Shown piece after piece: positions 8,662-18,829 of a stretch of DNA of 64,000 nucleotides; the first letter of the stretch is position 1, and every line of letters begins with the position of its first letter. Made by a program: the position numbers and the translations under genes. The DNA lies in assembly GCA_035487355.1 (NCBI GenBank), contig DATHMF010000105.1:1-64000 (forward strand), written 5' to 3'. The DNA comes from Terriglobales bacterium. GTDB taxonomy: Bacteria > Acidobacteriota > Terriglobia > Terriglobales > Acidobacteriaceae. A model generated the notes under the pieces. That model had not been told where the DNA came from. It worked only from the letters and a program-made list of their open reading frames with translations, and did not search any database.

Positions 8662-10569
8662 GTGAATTCAACCGTAAAAACGATTGTGGTATGGGCGGTC
8701 ATCCTGTCGTCCATCATTGTGCTGTACCAGGTAATCAAATCAAATGGTCCCAACAAGGAAAAGGAACTCAACTTTTCTGACTTCATGAGCGAAGTGGACC
8801 AGGGAACTATTACAAAACTAACCATTTCTCTGGAAAATTATGAGGCTAAGGGTACGCTTCGCGACGGTAGCACCTTTCGTACCGCGGTTCCTCCCAATTA
8901 TCCGCACATGATTGACGTTCTGACCGAGAAGAAAGTCCCGTTCATATATCAACCTATAAGCTCGGGCAATTGGCAGACTGCTTTGATGTTCTTCGGGCCG
9001 GTGCTGCTGCTGGGAGCGTTCTGGTTCTTCATGATCCGCCAGATGCAGACCGGGGGCAACAAGGCCCTCAGCTTTGGCAAGAGCCGCGCCCGGCTGCTGA
9101 GTATGCAGCAAAAGAAGGTCACGTTTAAAGACGTTGCTGGCGTGGACGAAGCCAAAGAAGAGCTGCGTGAAATTATCGAATTCCTGCGCGAAGCGCAAAA
9201 ATTCCAGAAGCTGGGCGGACGCATTCCTAAAGGCGTGCTGCTGGTCGGCCCTCCAGGAACCGGCAAAACGCTGCTGGCCCGCGCCGTGGCCGGCGAGGCC
9301 AATGTGCCTTTCTTCTCGATCTCCGGTTCAGACTTCGTGGAAATGTTTGTAGGCGTGGGCGCAAGCCGCGTCCGCGACCTGTTTGAGCAGGGCAAAAAGA
9401 ATGCGCCTTGCATCATCTTCATTGATGAAATTGACGCCGTGGGCCGCCACCGTGGCGCTGGCCTCGGCGGTGGACATGACGAGCGCGAGCAAACCTTGAA
9501 CCAGTTGCTGGTCGAGATGGATGGCTTCGAGTCGAACGAAGGCGTCATCCTGGTGGCTGCCACCAACCGCCCTGATGTGCTTGATCCGGCGCTGCTGCGC
9601 CCCGGCCGCTTTGACCGGCGCGTAGTGGTAAGCCGTCCGGACGTGCGTGGACGCGAAGAGATTCTGCGCGTTCACACTCGCAAGATTCCTCTCTCCGACA
9701 ATGTGGAATTGAACATATTGGCCCGCGGCACACCTGGATTCTCAGGCGCTGATCTGGCCAATATGGTGAATGAAGCGGCACTGCTGGCGGCACGCAATAA
9801 CCGCAAGACCGTCACCATGTTCGACTTCGAGCTGGCCAAAGACAAAGTTCTCATGGGCGCGGAGCGCAAATCGCTGCTTCTTACGGATGAAGAGAAAAAG
9901 GTCACGGCCTATCATGAAGCAGGCCATGCCCTGGTTGCCTCCAAGCTGCCGTATGCCGATCCTTTGCACAAGGTCACGATTATTCCGCGCGGCATGGCGT
10001 TGGGTGTAACCATGCAGTTGCCTGAGACCGATAAGCATAACTACACCAAGGAATACCTGGACACCGAAATTGCTATCCTCATGGGTGGCCGCCTGGCGGA
10101 GGAGATCTTCCTCAACCAGATGAGCACGGGCGCCAGCAATGACATTGAGCGTGCCACCGAGATGGCGCGCAAGATGGTCTGCGAGTGGGGCATGAGCGAT
10201 CTGGGTCCGCTGACCTTCGGCAAGAAGGAAGAGCAGATCTTCCTGGGCCGCGAAATCGCCCAGCACCGCGACTTCAGCGAAGAAACCGCCATGAAGATTG
10301 ACGTTGAGGTCCGTAAGATCGTGGATGCCGCATATCAGCGGGCCAAGAACGTGCTGGAAACCGACCGTGAGGCCCTCATCCGCGTGGCCAAGGCGCTGCT
10401 AGAGCGTGAAGTGCTCGATGCCAACGAGTTGAAGCTGGTGATCGAAGGCAAAGACTTGCCTAAGCCACCAACTCCTAACGACAACGACGGCGCCCCTCAG
10501 CATGTGCTGAAGCCGGAACTCAAACCGGAACGCGCTCCGGGTATGGCTCCAGGACAGCAGCCGGCGTAA
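8662..10569 (+). CDS. ftsH: ATP-dependent zinc metalloprotease FtsH
   Basis: FtsH is the membrane-anchored AAA+ protease that extracts and degrades membrane proteins and some regulators. GTG 8662 is chosen because AGGAG (8651-8655) lies six bases upstream; the GTG at 8659 would be too close. The 635-residue product has two membrane segments (~7-25 and ~105-125) flanking a periplasmic domain. Walker A GPPGTGKT is at 196-203, Walker B is IIFIDEID, the second region of homology includes [19 protein letters not shown], and the zinc site HEAGH is at 418-422. The C-terminal tail is rich in Pro. It is third in tilS-hpt-ftsH and ends before a strong terminator. Confidence 0.98.
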   Translation: MNSTVKTIVVWAVILSSIIVLYQVIKSNGPNKEKELNFSDFMSEVDQGTITKLTISLENYEAKGTLRDGSTFRTAVPPNYPHMIDVLTEKKVPFIYQPISSGNWQTALMFFGPVLLLGAFWFFMIRQMQTGGNKALSFGKSRARLLSMQQKKVTFKDVAGVDEAKEELREIIEFLREAQKFQKLGGRIPKGVLLVGPPGTGKTLLARAVAGEANVPFFSISGSDFVEMFVGVGASRVRDLFEQGKKNAPCIIFIDEIDAVGRHRGAGLGGGHDEREQTLNQLLVEMDGFESNEGVILVAATNRPDVLDPALLRPGRFDRRVVVSRPDVRGREEILRVHTRKIPLSDNVELNILARGTPGFSGADLANMVNEAALLAARNNRKTVTMFDFELAKDKVLMGAERKSLLLTDEEKKVTAYHEAGHALVASKLPYADPLHKVTIIPRGMALGVTMQLPETDKHNYTKEYLDTEIAILMGGRLAEEIFLNQMSTGASNDIERATEMARKMVCEWGMSDLGPLTFGKKEEQIFLGREIAQHRDFSEETAMKIDVEVRKIVDAAYQRAKNVLETDREALIRVAKALLEREVLDANELKLVIEGKDLPKPPTPNDNDGAPQHVLKPELKPERAPGMAPGQQPA

Positions 10570-10592
10570 TCGTTACAACTAAAATGTTCAAC

Positions 10593-10625
10593 AAGGGCGG
10601 CCTCAGTGCCGCCCTTATTTTTTTA
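10593..10625 (+). terminator. Rho-independent terminator after ftsH
   Basis: A perfect 9-bp GC-rich stem AAGGGCGGC/GCCGCCCTT (10593-10601 with 10608-10616) with a 6-nt loop is followed by ATTTTTTTT. It begins about 24 bases after the ftsH stop. Confidence 0.93.
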
Positions 10626-10634
10626 GGTCGTTAT

Positions 10635-11102
10635 CTAACTTCCGAGCGGCGGACTGCTGGCTAAAGCCGGTTGGTCGCTTTCCATATGTATGACTCCATC
10701 CTCTGAGCTGAAGAAATGCCAGCAGCCCGTGCAGCTGGGTTGGATAGGATCGGCATTGATGGTGAATGAATCCAGTTTGCCTTCGTGTTTCTTGTGGAAG
10801 GCCCGGTAGGTAAACACGTATCCATTTCTGCGGTGGTCCGCCCATGTTCCGTTTGTGAGCCACTCATAATTCTGCTTAGACGACGTGGTTCCCTTTAGTT
10901 GCGACATCTGTTCAAGGCTGTCGGGATAATAGCCATATTCGGTCTGATACGTCGTCGCAGCGTTAACGATAGTACGGACGCCGACAATTGCCGAATCTGT
11001 ATTGCCGAGCTGTATGAACCGCGGCACAACAAAGGCAATCGCAACAACCAAACAGATAGTCGCGACGGCAACTATTGTAAAGATCGTCTTGTTCAGCTTC
11101 AT
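10635..11102 (-). CDS. Pilin-like membrane protein (short paralogue, no zinc ribbon)
   Basis: Encodes 155 residues starting MKLNKTIFTIVAVATICLVV, with AAGGG just upstream of the ATG. A single hydrophobic helix (~6-28) is followed by a pilin-like region: AIVGVRTIVNAATTYQTEYG and YYPDSLEQM, and near the end NADPIQPSCTGCWHFF and SSEDGVIHME. The same blocks occur in the next gene, so the two are paralogues. No prepilin peptidase site (Gly before Phe-Thr-Leu-x-Glu) is present, so it is probably a permanently membrane-anchored protein. It ends close to the ftsH terminator on the opposite strand. Function is unknown. Confidence 0.8.
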   Translation of the reverse strand: MKLNKTIFTIVAVATICLVVAIAFVVPRFIQLGNTDSAIVGVRTIVNAATTYQTEYGYYPDSLEQMSQLKGTTSSKQNYEWLTNGTWADHRRNGYVFTYRAFHKKHEGKLDSFTINADPIQPSCTGCWHFFSSEDGVIHMESDQPALASSPPLGS

Positions 11103-11166
11103 GTTCCCTTGGATGCACTAGTCCGATTCATTGTGAACGAATTTCTGTATCTAGACTAACTGGCAG

Positions 11167-11784
11167 CTATTGCAATGGGGGGCTCTCGGCTGAGGCCTGG
11201 TGGTCGATTTCCATCCTCACAACTCCATCCTCTGAGCTGAAATAATACTTCATGCCTGTACGGCCGGGTTGAATGGGGTCGGCGTTGATCGTGAACGCAT
11301 CATATTTGCCGTCGTGGTGCGAGTCAGAGGCCTGGTAAGAAAACACATATCCGTTTTTGGCACGGCTGGCCAGCGTTGCATCAATGAAGCCGGCGTGGTT
11401 CTCATCGGGTGCAGCATTACCCGGAGGCTGGGAAAGCTGATCGAGCGTCTGCGGATAATGACCGTATTCAGCCTGATATTGTATGGCTGCGGTAACGATC
11501 GTACGCACACAGGCAATTGCCGAAGACTGGTTAGCAGAAATTCGGGCCCTCATCAAGTTGGGAATGGCAATGGCAGCAACAATAAGAATCAAAGGGATTG
11601 CAAGCACAAGAATCGCGACCACCACCACGGCAATGACGATGGTCTTATCACTCGATTTGGCCTTTGCCGCTGGCGGGTAATAGGGCGCGGCGGCCGTGGG
11701 TAAGACGCTGGTATCGGCTCCGCACTTCATGCAGAACTTCTGGCCGTCGGCCGCGGACTCTCCGCATTGCGGGCAAAATCTCAT
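11167..11784 (-). CDS. Zinc-ribbon protein with pilin-like C-terminal part (paralogue 2)
   Basis: The ATG at 11784 is preferred because AGGAG lies seven bases upstream; it gives 205 residues. An N-terminal zinc ribbon (C4, C7, C18, C21; MRFCPQCGESAADGQKFCMK) is followed by a Pro/Ala linker and a hydrophobic helix (~49-74). That helix runs straight into IPNLMRARISANQSSAIACV, the segment found after the leader cleavage site in acidobacterial type IV pilins. The rest (TAAIQYQAEYGHYPQTLDQL, then NADPIQPG and SSEDGVVRME) matches the neighbouring paralogue. The ribbon sits where a prepilin leader would be, so classical processing is not expected. Function is unknown. Confidence 0.85.
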   Translation of the reverse strand: MRFCPQCGESAADGQKFCMKCGADTSVLPTAAAPYYPPAAKAKSSDKTIVIAVVVVAILVLAIPLILIVAAIAIPNLMRARISANQSSAIACVRTIVTAAIQYQAEYGHYPQTLDQLSQPPGNAAPDENHAGFIDATLASRAKNGYVFSYQASDSHHDGKYDAFTINADPIQPGRTGMKYYFSSEDGVVRMEIDHQASAESPPLQ

Positions 11785-11890
11785 GGTCTCACTCCTGTTG
11801 ACTGCAAACCAGCATTCATTATGAACCCACTTTGCAAAATTTAGTGCTGCTCCCCAGCTTCGTTTTCGGGTTTCTTTTTCTGCAGGATCT

Positions 11891-12544
11891 TTACTGCTGC
11901 TTATCCTGGCTGTCTTCCGATCCCAGAGGAGGACTTCCTGCCCCCGCAACTCTCTTGGAAACGCGGATGATTCCCGTTTGATCTAAGTAAAAATGACGCT
12001 CTCCCTGGAAATTAGAGACCGGATCCACATACAGCACAAAGGCCGTGGCATGGCCGGCGACATCCAGCGCGCGGGCATCGTAGGAAAAGCGATACCCGGA
12101 TTGCTCGGGCAAGGTCTGGGACGAATCTACCAGCGCCGCGCCAAATTCATTGGGCTCTCCGCTGGCACGCGGGCCCAGGAGCGCGAGGTCGGTGGGATAT
12201 CCGTGCTGGTATGTGTCGTGGTACACGGTCAAAGCATGGTTCAGTTTCTGCAGACTCTGGACCGCGGCCGCCTCGTTGGCGCTTATCTGTTTGCTAATGA
12301 TGGTGGGAACAGCTACGGCTGCAACAATCGCCAGGACAGGAATGGCAACAACCACCAGGATTGCACCCACGACCAGCCAAATCGTCTTGGAGCTGGTTTT
12401 GGCAGGAGTGGGAGGAGGGAACAACGGCGCCGGAAAGTTGCTGCTGGGGCCAACAGCGGGAATTGCACTTACATCCGTGCCACATACCATGCAGAACCTT
12501 TGATGATCCTGCGCTGTCTGGCCGCATTGTGGACAAAACCGCAC
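11891..12544 (-). CDS. Zinc-ribbon protein with pilin-like C-terminal part (paralogue 3)
   Basis: Starts at GTG 12544, with GAGG about eight bases upstream, and encodes 217 residues. The architecture matches the neighbouring gene: zinc ribbon C4, C7, C18, C21 (MRFCPQCGQTAQDHQRFC), a Pro-rich linker, a hydrophobic helix (~53-80), then ISANEAAAVQSLQKLNHALT and TYQHGYPTDLALLG, which resembles a pilin core. The C-terminal half has diverged (YVDPVSNFQGERHFYLDQTG) but keeps the pattern of a final SPPLGS, found in all three genes. With the two following genes it forms a tandem family on the minus strand. The job of the family is unknown. Confidence 0.85.
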   Translation of the reverse strand: MRFCPQCGQTAQDHQRFCMVCGTDVSAIPAVGPSSNFPAPLFPPPTPAKTSSKTIWLVVGAILVVVAIPVLAIVAAVAVPTIISKQISANEAAAVQSLQKLNHALTVYHDTYQHGYPTDLALLGPRASGEPNEFGAALVDSSQTLPEQSGYRFSYDARALDVAGHATAFVLYVDPVSNFQGERHFYLDQTGIIRVSKRVAGAGSPPLGSEDSQDKQQ

Positions 12545-13608
12545 CCTCTTGTCCTCGCAAAGAAGGTTTTAGCACATTTTCGAATCGTTAGCTCTTAAGC
12601 TTTTGCCTTTAGCTCTTAGCTTTCAAAAACAAAACCGCCGCAGATGCACGCAGACTAACACTGCTTCGGGAAAATTACTCAAAAAGCCTCTGCGTAACTC
12701 CGCGATCTCTGCGGTTTCACTTGTTTGTTTTGGGAAGAAAAATCAAGAGGAGACGAGAATCAAAAAGCTGAGAGCCAAAAGCTACTAAGAGCTTCTTTCC
12801 AAAATAAAAGAATCCCGAGGGGGCGGTTCACCAATTCTCCTCTGCCAGCAGCTCGCGTTAGACCCTCGCTGACCTGCTCTCGCAGATTGTGCGGCTTTCA
12901 CCGCGGCAAACTGCGCGCGATCATGCTCGGGCTCCGGGCTAACCACCAACCGGGAAAATCCGGTTAACTTCCTCGGGACTCTATACTGCCTTCAACAAGA
13001 TTTCCGTTCTCCTCACCCAGCAGATTGCTATAGACCCTCACCGACCCTCCGCCTTTTTCTGACTACGCCTTGCGGCGCAGCCCCCACCAAGCTTGCGGGC
13101 TTGATGGTTTTCTGCTCCCGAGCGCCGCTACGCTGTGGAAGCATTTGGCGGTGATCTAAGCTTGAGCCCCGGACGCACTACCAACTGGGAAAACTTAGAA
13201 AAATGTCAAAGAACGATTATGTTTTTACGCCTCTCAGTTTTTATGTCAATGAAATTATCGAGCTTTTATCGCCTTTGTTTTCACTAAGCTGCAGCTCGTC
13301 CACAGGCCGGTGCCGCAGATTTTGTGCAGGTGATTTTTTATTTTCTCCAAACGGCACAAATTGACGCGAATTTTGCAGCGTATTTTATTTACGCAATCGA
13401 ATAACTGCTTTGCCTGCGTGGAAAAATCGTTGTGCAAAAACTGTGCTAAGACAATGTTAATGCGGGTTACCCGACAAAAGAGCAATCGAAGATTTAATAT
13501 TCGAGATGCCCCTGTTGTTGGAATTGCGTGATTTCTCGCTCACAAATTACGTCAAACGATCACCAGAAAACCAACCTGCTTCTATGGGAAATATCTTCAG
13601 CGCTGTGG
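12545..13608. other. Long gene-poor intergenic stretch with degenerate repeats
   Basis: About 1.1 kb without a convincing gene. The left part (12600-12800) contains a copy of the dispersed CCGCAGAT-type repeat. Between about 12845 and 13195 two loosely similar blocks follow each other: each has CAGCAG, then TAGACCCTC, and ends in ACCAACYGGGAAAA. The right part (13200-13560) is more AT-rich and shows no reading frame with protein-like composition. Nothing else could be supported. Confidence 0.5.
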
Positions 13609-13646
13609 AAATGCCCACCCCCGGGTAAAATCCGGGGCGGGCATTT
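13609..13646 (-). terminator. Strong hairpin downstream of the RHS gene
   Basis: A long GC-rich inverted repeat: AAATGCCC and CCCCGG pair with a near-perfect complement across a TTTTA loop. It lies about 30 bases beyond the RHS stop codon on the same strand and ends in ATTT. It probably terminates or stabilises the transcript. Confidence 0.75.
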
Positions 13647-13675
13647 TGAATGCTATGCAGTCCTGTACATACTCA

Positions 13676-16600
13676 TCATTTTCCACCCTTGACCACATTG
13701 ATGTATTGTTGCTTGTTTTTCAACAGACTCTTGAGTTCGTCTTGAACCTGGGTTTGAAACTGGCTATCCGCTGATGCGCGTTCGGCAATGGCAGAAAGCA
13801 TGTCCAGTTTCTTCAGATTTGTCTCTATGTCATTCTTCTTATTCAACTTTTCTAAGTTATCAAGCTCCTTGTCATTCATCTCTATGCGGATCGCTTTCGC
13901 GGCCTCAGCAGAAAGTGCGAGCCCATATTGCTTAGCGGCCTTCACCAACGCTTTGTCAATCTGATCACTGACGTCGACGCCAAGTACTTTTTTGGTCACG
14001 CCATCACCGATGGGCGTGCACGCACCAAATTCACATCCTTGGCTGTTTGGCAACAATCCGCCAAGCAGGCTTTGGGGCTGAAGGTGTATAAAGCCGGGAA
14101 GCCCCAGGTTCTCGCTCAACGGTGGACGCGGACGGGGGTTGACTGTGCCATGGAAGACAGGATGAGGATGTCCTCCGCCAAACAAGAAGTGGATCAGCTG
14201 TCCAATCCCGAGAATCAGATCGATGATGCAAATTTCCGGATTACCCGTGGCCACGCCGATTGCGCAGGGACCGCCTCCGTCCAAGCCGGAGGGATCTCTG
14301 AAGTTGGCTGGGTTGCCGTTGACATAACCGTAGCGATTGAAGCTTTGCGGATTGCTCGGATCCCCTTCCAGCAGATCCGCGCTCATAAAGCGTCCCAGAC
14401 GCGGGTTGTAATAACGAAGATTGGCATAATCGAGACCGGACTCGAAATCGTGTTGGTAGCCGGTGAAGTGGATGGCGCTGTAATCAGGCCCGGAGCAGGA
14501 CAAGCCATCGCCGTAGATCTGGCTGGAGCAAACCTCGACCACCGAACCGGTCCAATCGGTCGTCACCCGGTCCGTCTGCTCCCAGTCGTTATAGGAAAAA
14601 TATGCGGCCGAATTTCCAGGAGCGTTGTTGTAGGAACCAATATGGGAACCGTCAAAGTAGTTCTCCGCCTGGGTCCATGTCCCCGAAGGTCCGACGGTTG
14701 CAACCACATTGTTCGCAAGATCGTAGACGAACTCAGAGACGCCCCCTGGAAGTATCTTGTGGACTCGTCTTCCGTCGACATCGTAGGTATAGGTTGCGGT
14801 CGAGCCGCCGTCTATGGCAATGATCCTGTTTTCGGCGTCATAGGTGAAAGTATGAAATCCATCGTTCGTAACGTTACCCAGAACGTCGTAGGTCACTCCA
14901 CTGCCATGATTGTTGGCATCAAAGGACTGCTGTACGCTGAGTGCGCCATTCTGATGCCAGCGATTGGCGTAAGCGTCAAAGTCCCAGGTATATCCGGTAC
15001 CGCTGTTAAGGCGCTTGAGGTCATCGTAACCAAAACTCAGGTTCCCCATCACGGAATCATTGCTTGAGGTGATGAGGTTATCGAGTCTGAGAGCATTGTT
15101 AAATGAATATATCGTGTTAACTGGGTGACTATCGGTGCCACCACTTAGACTGCCACTGTTGGGACTGAGGGTATAAGGCGCAGGAAACATGCTGCCGTAA
15201 ACGGAACTGTAGGTGAAGCTGAAAGCAATTCCATTGCCTACTGTTCCTAAATGCTTAGCCGTAAGAGTAATTTGCCCATTGGAAGCGCTGGCGCTAACGT
15301 CGGGCGAGCTAAAATTATTCACCAGCGACTGTGCCATCTGTTGTGCAGTAAATCCGCAGATGTAAGTGATCTGCGGTGTGGAAGCTGAACCTACACTCAT
15401 GCTGACGTAGCCGATGTCGCAGTTTCCGCTGCTGTCGCTATAGGGCTGTCCACTCAGTGTGATCGTGGCCTGGGCTGGCGCAACTCCAACCGGCGGAGCC
15501 CCTATGGTCTCTCGTTTCGAGCTCACCGAACCTCGTGGAGAGTATCCAATGGCCTCCACGACTCCGTTGCCATACGAAGCCTGTGTGCGACCGAACGGTC
15601 CGTAGTGGATACCCGAGATCAAAGTGCCGGGATGAGTAGAATCTGCCAAATTGCTCGTCATTCCGATGGTGCGTCCGCCGGTCGTTCCTCCTGAGTGGTA
15701 AAGGTAAGAATACGTGACGCCGGCCGCGCCATTCGTAAAGCTGGTGCGCGAAGAAGCCAGATTATATTGATAGCCCATGGTGGTGTAGCTGCCTGTCGCA
15801 AAAAGCCGGGGAGTAGATTGGTAGTCATAAAGCACATTTCCCATGGCATCGTAGTAAAAACCAGAACCATTGCCCCTGGGGCCCCGGGCAATTTTCGAAG
15901 TAAGCCTGCCGATTCCCATCGAACCAGAATGTCCAGCCATCGTGGTTTCATCGTAGTAATAGTTCACGGGCGGAGTCACGCCATCGTCGTAGCCCGTGCT
16001 GAGTAACCGGCCCAACGGGTCATAAGTGTAGGTCGTTGTCAGCAATTGTGTGGGATCACTTTGGTTGGGTTTAGGTCTCTTTCGAGTCTGTAGATTGTCG
16101 TTATCGTCATAGCTGTAGGACACAACAGAGGACTGACCATCCATTTCAGGAATCGCATCAGCCACCAGGCGCCCCAGGCTGTCATAGGCCTTGGTCCGGA
16201 CCGTGCGATTCCCCTGGTTGACCTGAAGCAAATCATCGAGAACATCGTATTGATAGATAGTCAAATAACCCGTGGCGGCATAATCCTGCCCGCACGCTGC
16301 CGTCGAACTGCTGCCAATATAGCTGGTGGAACTGACCTCACAAACGGAGGCAGTCCGCCCAAAGGCATCATATTGCTTTACCTTGGTTACGATGCCGCGT
16401 TCGTCATAGAACACCTGCGCTGCGTTATCAAAACCAAAACCGATGAAACTTTGGTCTGAGTGGGTAATTGTGTCAAGTCTTCCGAATGTATCGTAGGTAT
16501 AGGAATCTCCATTCCCTGAGCAAACTTTCGGGGTTGCACCGTTCGTCTGGTATGGATAGGAATTGAATTGCAACTGGCCGCGCGTATCATAGCACTGGTC

Positions 16601-18829
16601 CTGCACATTGAAAGTGCCTTCCTCGTTGGTAACACCTTTGCGGTCAGGACGGCCCAGGGTATCGAAGTGTATGTACGTCACCTTGGTTGTTCCTGACCCG
16701 TCGATCTGTTCGGTCCTGGTGTTGTAGGTTGGATCAGGGTAAGCGAAAGTAGTGTTACCCCCGCCCGGAGGGTTCGTGAGAGAGGTAAGACGTCCGAGGT
16801 TGTCATATCCGTAGCCGGTGGTCTGTGAGTTTTCATCGGTTGTGCTGGCGATCAGGCCACTGCTGAGGTCATAGCTGGTTTTGACAATATGCTGGGTTGT
16901 CGTCGGCGGGTTTGTGGATGCTGTATTCGGGGACTGGACTTGCGTCAAATATGCGTAGCCGTAAGCGCTGGAATACGCAAACGTGGTTTGCGCACCCAAT
17001 GGATCTGTCTGGCTGACTGCATTCCCAAGCTGGTCATAAGCTGAATGGCTTGAAATCCACCGGTCACTCCCTCCGTTGGTTCCTTGCAGCCAGCGTTGTA
17101 CGGTAGTCACGTTGCCGCGAACTAGATCGGTATAAGGGAAGTTCTGGTCATCATGCTGGGGAACTCCGTCAATATGAACAAGCCCAGGCTGAGGTTCGTC
17201 ATAGCTGATTTGGATTTGTGACCCGGGCTTTCCGGAGCTGTCTTTGATGACGACGCCGGAAAGCCGGTCAAGCATATTCTTCTGGATATATGCAGTATCG
17301 GTTTTATAGGAATAGTCCGTTTCCCGGTAAGGAACCGCCGGTGGAGCGCCGGTTGGATAATAGTCCCATTCCTTGACCGATGTTAGATTGCCATAGGCAG
17401 GGTTGTCGTAAGTGTATTCAGTCTTACTGCTCTTCCCATTGGGCAGGGTGAGCGTATTGCGGAAAGCTTTTATATATTGCGCTCCAGCGCAGTTCATGCC
17501 ACAGGGATTGCTGAAATCATAGTCCGTCGTTGCTGTAGCCGACAAAGATCGACCCGGGCTCCCGGGAGCGTTTGACCCGGTGTAATAATCCACTTGAGAG
17601 TTCCATGCTCCGTTGTTGAGAACAAAAGTGTAGACAATATCGTCTGCAAGTCTTGTCGCCGTCGCTGGACGGGTAACCGTCACTTTTTCCTGGCACCCGG
17701 TGCCGTTGGCGGCGCATTGCGAGATCACCGAAGGCGTGAATTGCCACGTTCCGCCATCGACAGCCATAGATGTAATCCAACGATTTTGGTTTTGATAGGA
17801 ATCCAGGAAATTGGAATAACCGTAGTTGATCTGCCCTCCGTTGGGAAGCGTAATGCTGGTTAATTCGCCATAGGCCCCTGCATCGTAATTGAAGGTATAG
17901 GATCCTCCATCCGGAAGTTGAATGCTCTGAATGACGGTTATGTTATCTCGAAACTCCGCGACGGCAGATTGTTGAAAGTGTGTCTGTACGAGAATCGTGC
18001 CTGTCGTGACGGTGTAGCGCGCGCGATTCCCCTGCCAGGTAAGCACATCATAGTAAGTCTGGTTCCCATTTTGCGTGACATTGACCGGTGACCGCTGCAA
18101 CGTATCCGTCAACAAGCCGCCATTGGTTCCTGCCGACAAATAGTTACCGTTCGAATCAGTAGGGCGCGGATAAACCTGGCTGCCATCTCTTGCATAGATG
18201 GTTATGTTGTTGTAGTTGGTTACAAATGCGTGCAGGCTGGAGCTGTCTGCCGCCATGGCATCAGCGTTCGGTTTGTCCTGGGGGCCAACGCCATTGGGAC
18301 ATCCTCCGCTGGGTGCCTGGAACGTTTGCAGGCCGTTGAACCAGTGCGACGTACCGTCCGGATCGGTATAGACCCAGGAACTATAGGAAGTTGCGCCCGG
18401 ATTGTTATTGACTCCATTGCAATATATTCCTGACGTTATGTTCGTGACCTTTCCGCTCAAAGGAGTTACCACTCGCCATCCTCCTTGTGAGTTGGGTATG
18501 TTGTCCGGCCTGAAACTATAGGCGACTTGGGGGTTGGCGATATTCACGATGTGCCAGATCCGGCTGTCGTATACCAGTTTCACATCGGCGGAAATGTTGC
18601 CGCGCTGCGGCAGTGAGCTCAAAGGAATTTCCAAATGCAAATTGCCGTTGCCCACATTGATAAAGCCGTTCTCGACCGGAATCTCCGTGGCAAATGACGG
18701 ATGCCCCGTAGCATAAATGTAGTCCTGCCCGTAGGATCTGGATGTCATCCAGAGCAATAAAGTGCAGCAAGAGAAAAATAATACTTTCCCTCGCAATGAC
18801 CCCTGCAGTTTGCGCCATGTAATCTTCAT
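13676..18829 (-). CDS. Exported RHS/YD-repeat protein
   Basis: The start at 18829 is chosen because GGGAG precedes the ATG by seven bases and a signal peptide follows (MKITWRKLQGSLRGKVLFFS...SYG); this gives 1717 residues. The protein has many YD repeats (YDxxGRLxxxT) forming a shell like those of RHS and TcC toxins. A ~120-residue insert without YD repeats (coding 15130-15500) interrupts them. The core ends with the RHS-associated pattern YYNPRLGRFMSADLLEGDP and RYGYVNGNPANFRDPSGL. After it comes a variable tip of about 205 residues rich in Lys, Glu and Leu, with no recognised toxin motif. No candidate immunity gene follows. Confidence 0.92.
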   Translation of the reverse strand: MKITWRKLQGSLRGKVLFFSCCTLLLWMTSRSYGQDYIYATGHPSFATEIPVENGFINVGNGNLHLEIPLSSLPQRGNISADVKLVYDSRIWHIVNIANPQVAYSFRPDNIPNSQGGWRVVTPLSGKVTNITSGIYCNGVNNNPGATSYSSWVYTDPDGTSHWFNGLQTFQAPSGGCPNGVGPQDKPNADAMAADSSSLHAFVTNYNNITIYARDGSQVYPRPTDSNGNYLSAGTNGGLLTDTLQRSPVNVTQNGNQTYYDVLTWQGNRARYTVTTGTILVQTHFQQSAVAEFRDNITVIQSIQLPDGGSYTFNYDAGAYGELTSITLPNGGQINYGYSNFLDSYQNQNRWITSMAVDGGTWQFTPSVISQCAANGTGCQEKVTVTRPATATRLADDIVYTFVLNNGAWNSQVDYYTGSNAPGSPGRSLSATATTDYDFSNPCGMNCAGAQYIKAFRNTLTLPNGKSSKTEYTYDNPAYGNLTSVKEWDYYPTGAPPAVPYRETDYSYKTDTAYIQKNMLDRLSGVVIKDSSGKPGSQIQISYDEPQPGLVHIDGVPQHDDQNFPYTDLVRGNVTTVQRWLQGTNGGSDRWISSHSAYDQLGNAVSQTDPLGAQTTFAYSSAYGYAYLTQVQSPNTASTNPPTTTQHIVKTSYDLSSGLIASTTDENSQTTGYGYDNLGRLTSLTNPPGGGNTTFAYPDPTYNTRTEQIDGSGTTKVTYIHFDTLGRPDRKGVTNEEGTFNVQDQCYDTRGQLQFNSYPYQTNGATPKVCSGNGDSYTYDTFGRLDTITHSDQSFIGFGFDNAAQVFYDERGIVTKVKQYDAFGRTASVCEVSSTSYIGSSSTAACGQDYAATGYLTIYQYDVLDDLLQVNQGNRTVRTKAYDSLGRLVADAIPEMDGQSSVVSYSYDDNDNLQTRKRPKPNQSDPTQLLTTTYTYDPLGRLLSTGYDDGVTPPVNYYYDETTMAGHSGSMGIGRLTSKIARGPRGNGSGFYYDAMGNVLYDYQSTPRLFATGSYTTMGYQYNLASSRTSFTNGAAGVTYSYLYHSGGTTGGRTIGMTSNLADSTHPGTLISGIHYGPFGRTQASYGNGVVEAIGYSPRGSVSSKRETIGAPPVGVAPAQATITLSGQPYSDSSGNCDIGYVSMSVGSASTPQITYICGFTAQQMAQSLVNNFSSPDVSASASNGQITLTAKHLGTVGNGIAFSFTYSSVYGSMFPAPYTLSPNSGSLSGGTDSHPVNTIYSFNNALRLDNLITSSNDSVMGNLSFGYDDLKRLNSGTGYTWDFDAYANRWHQNGALSVQQSFDANNHGSGVTYDVLGNVTNDGFHTFTYDAENRIIAIDGGSTATYTYDVDGRRVHKILPGGVSEFVYDLANNVVATVGPSGTWTQAENYFDGSHIGSYNNAPGNSAAYFSYNDWEQTDRVTTDWTGSVVEVCSSQIYGDGLSCSGPDYSAIHFTGYQHDFESGLDYANLRYYNPRLGRFMSADLLEGDPSNPQSFNRYGYVNGNPANFRDPSGLDGGGPCAIGVATGNPEICIIDLILGIGQLIHFLFGGGHPHPVFHGTVNPRPRPPLSENLGLPGFIHLQPQSLLGGLLPNSQGCEFGACTPIGDGVTKKVLGVDVSDQIDKALVKAAKQYGLALSAEAAKAIRIEMNDKELDNLEKLNKKNDIETNLKKLDMLSAIAERASADSQFQTQVQDELKSLLKNKQQYINVVKGGK

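Noticed and set aside
13255-13485. 76-codon minus-strand frame
   Set aside because: Composition resembles random AT-rich translation, and there is no Shine-Dalgarno.
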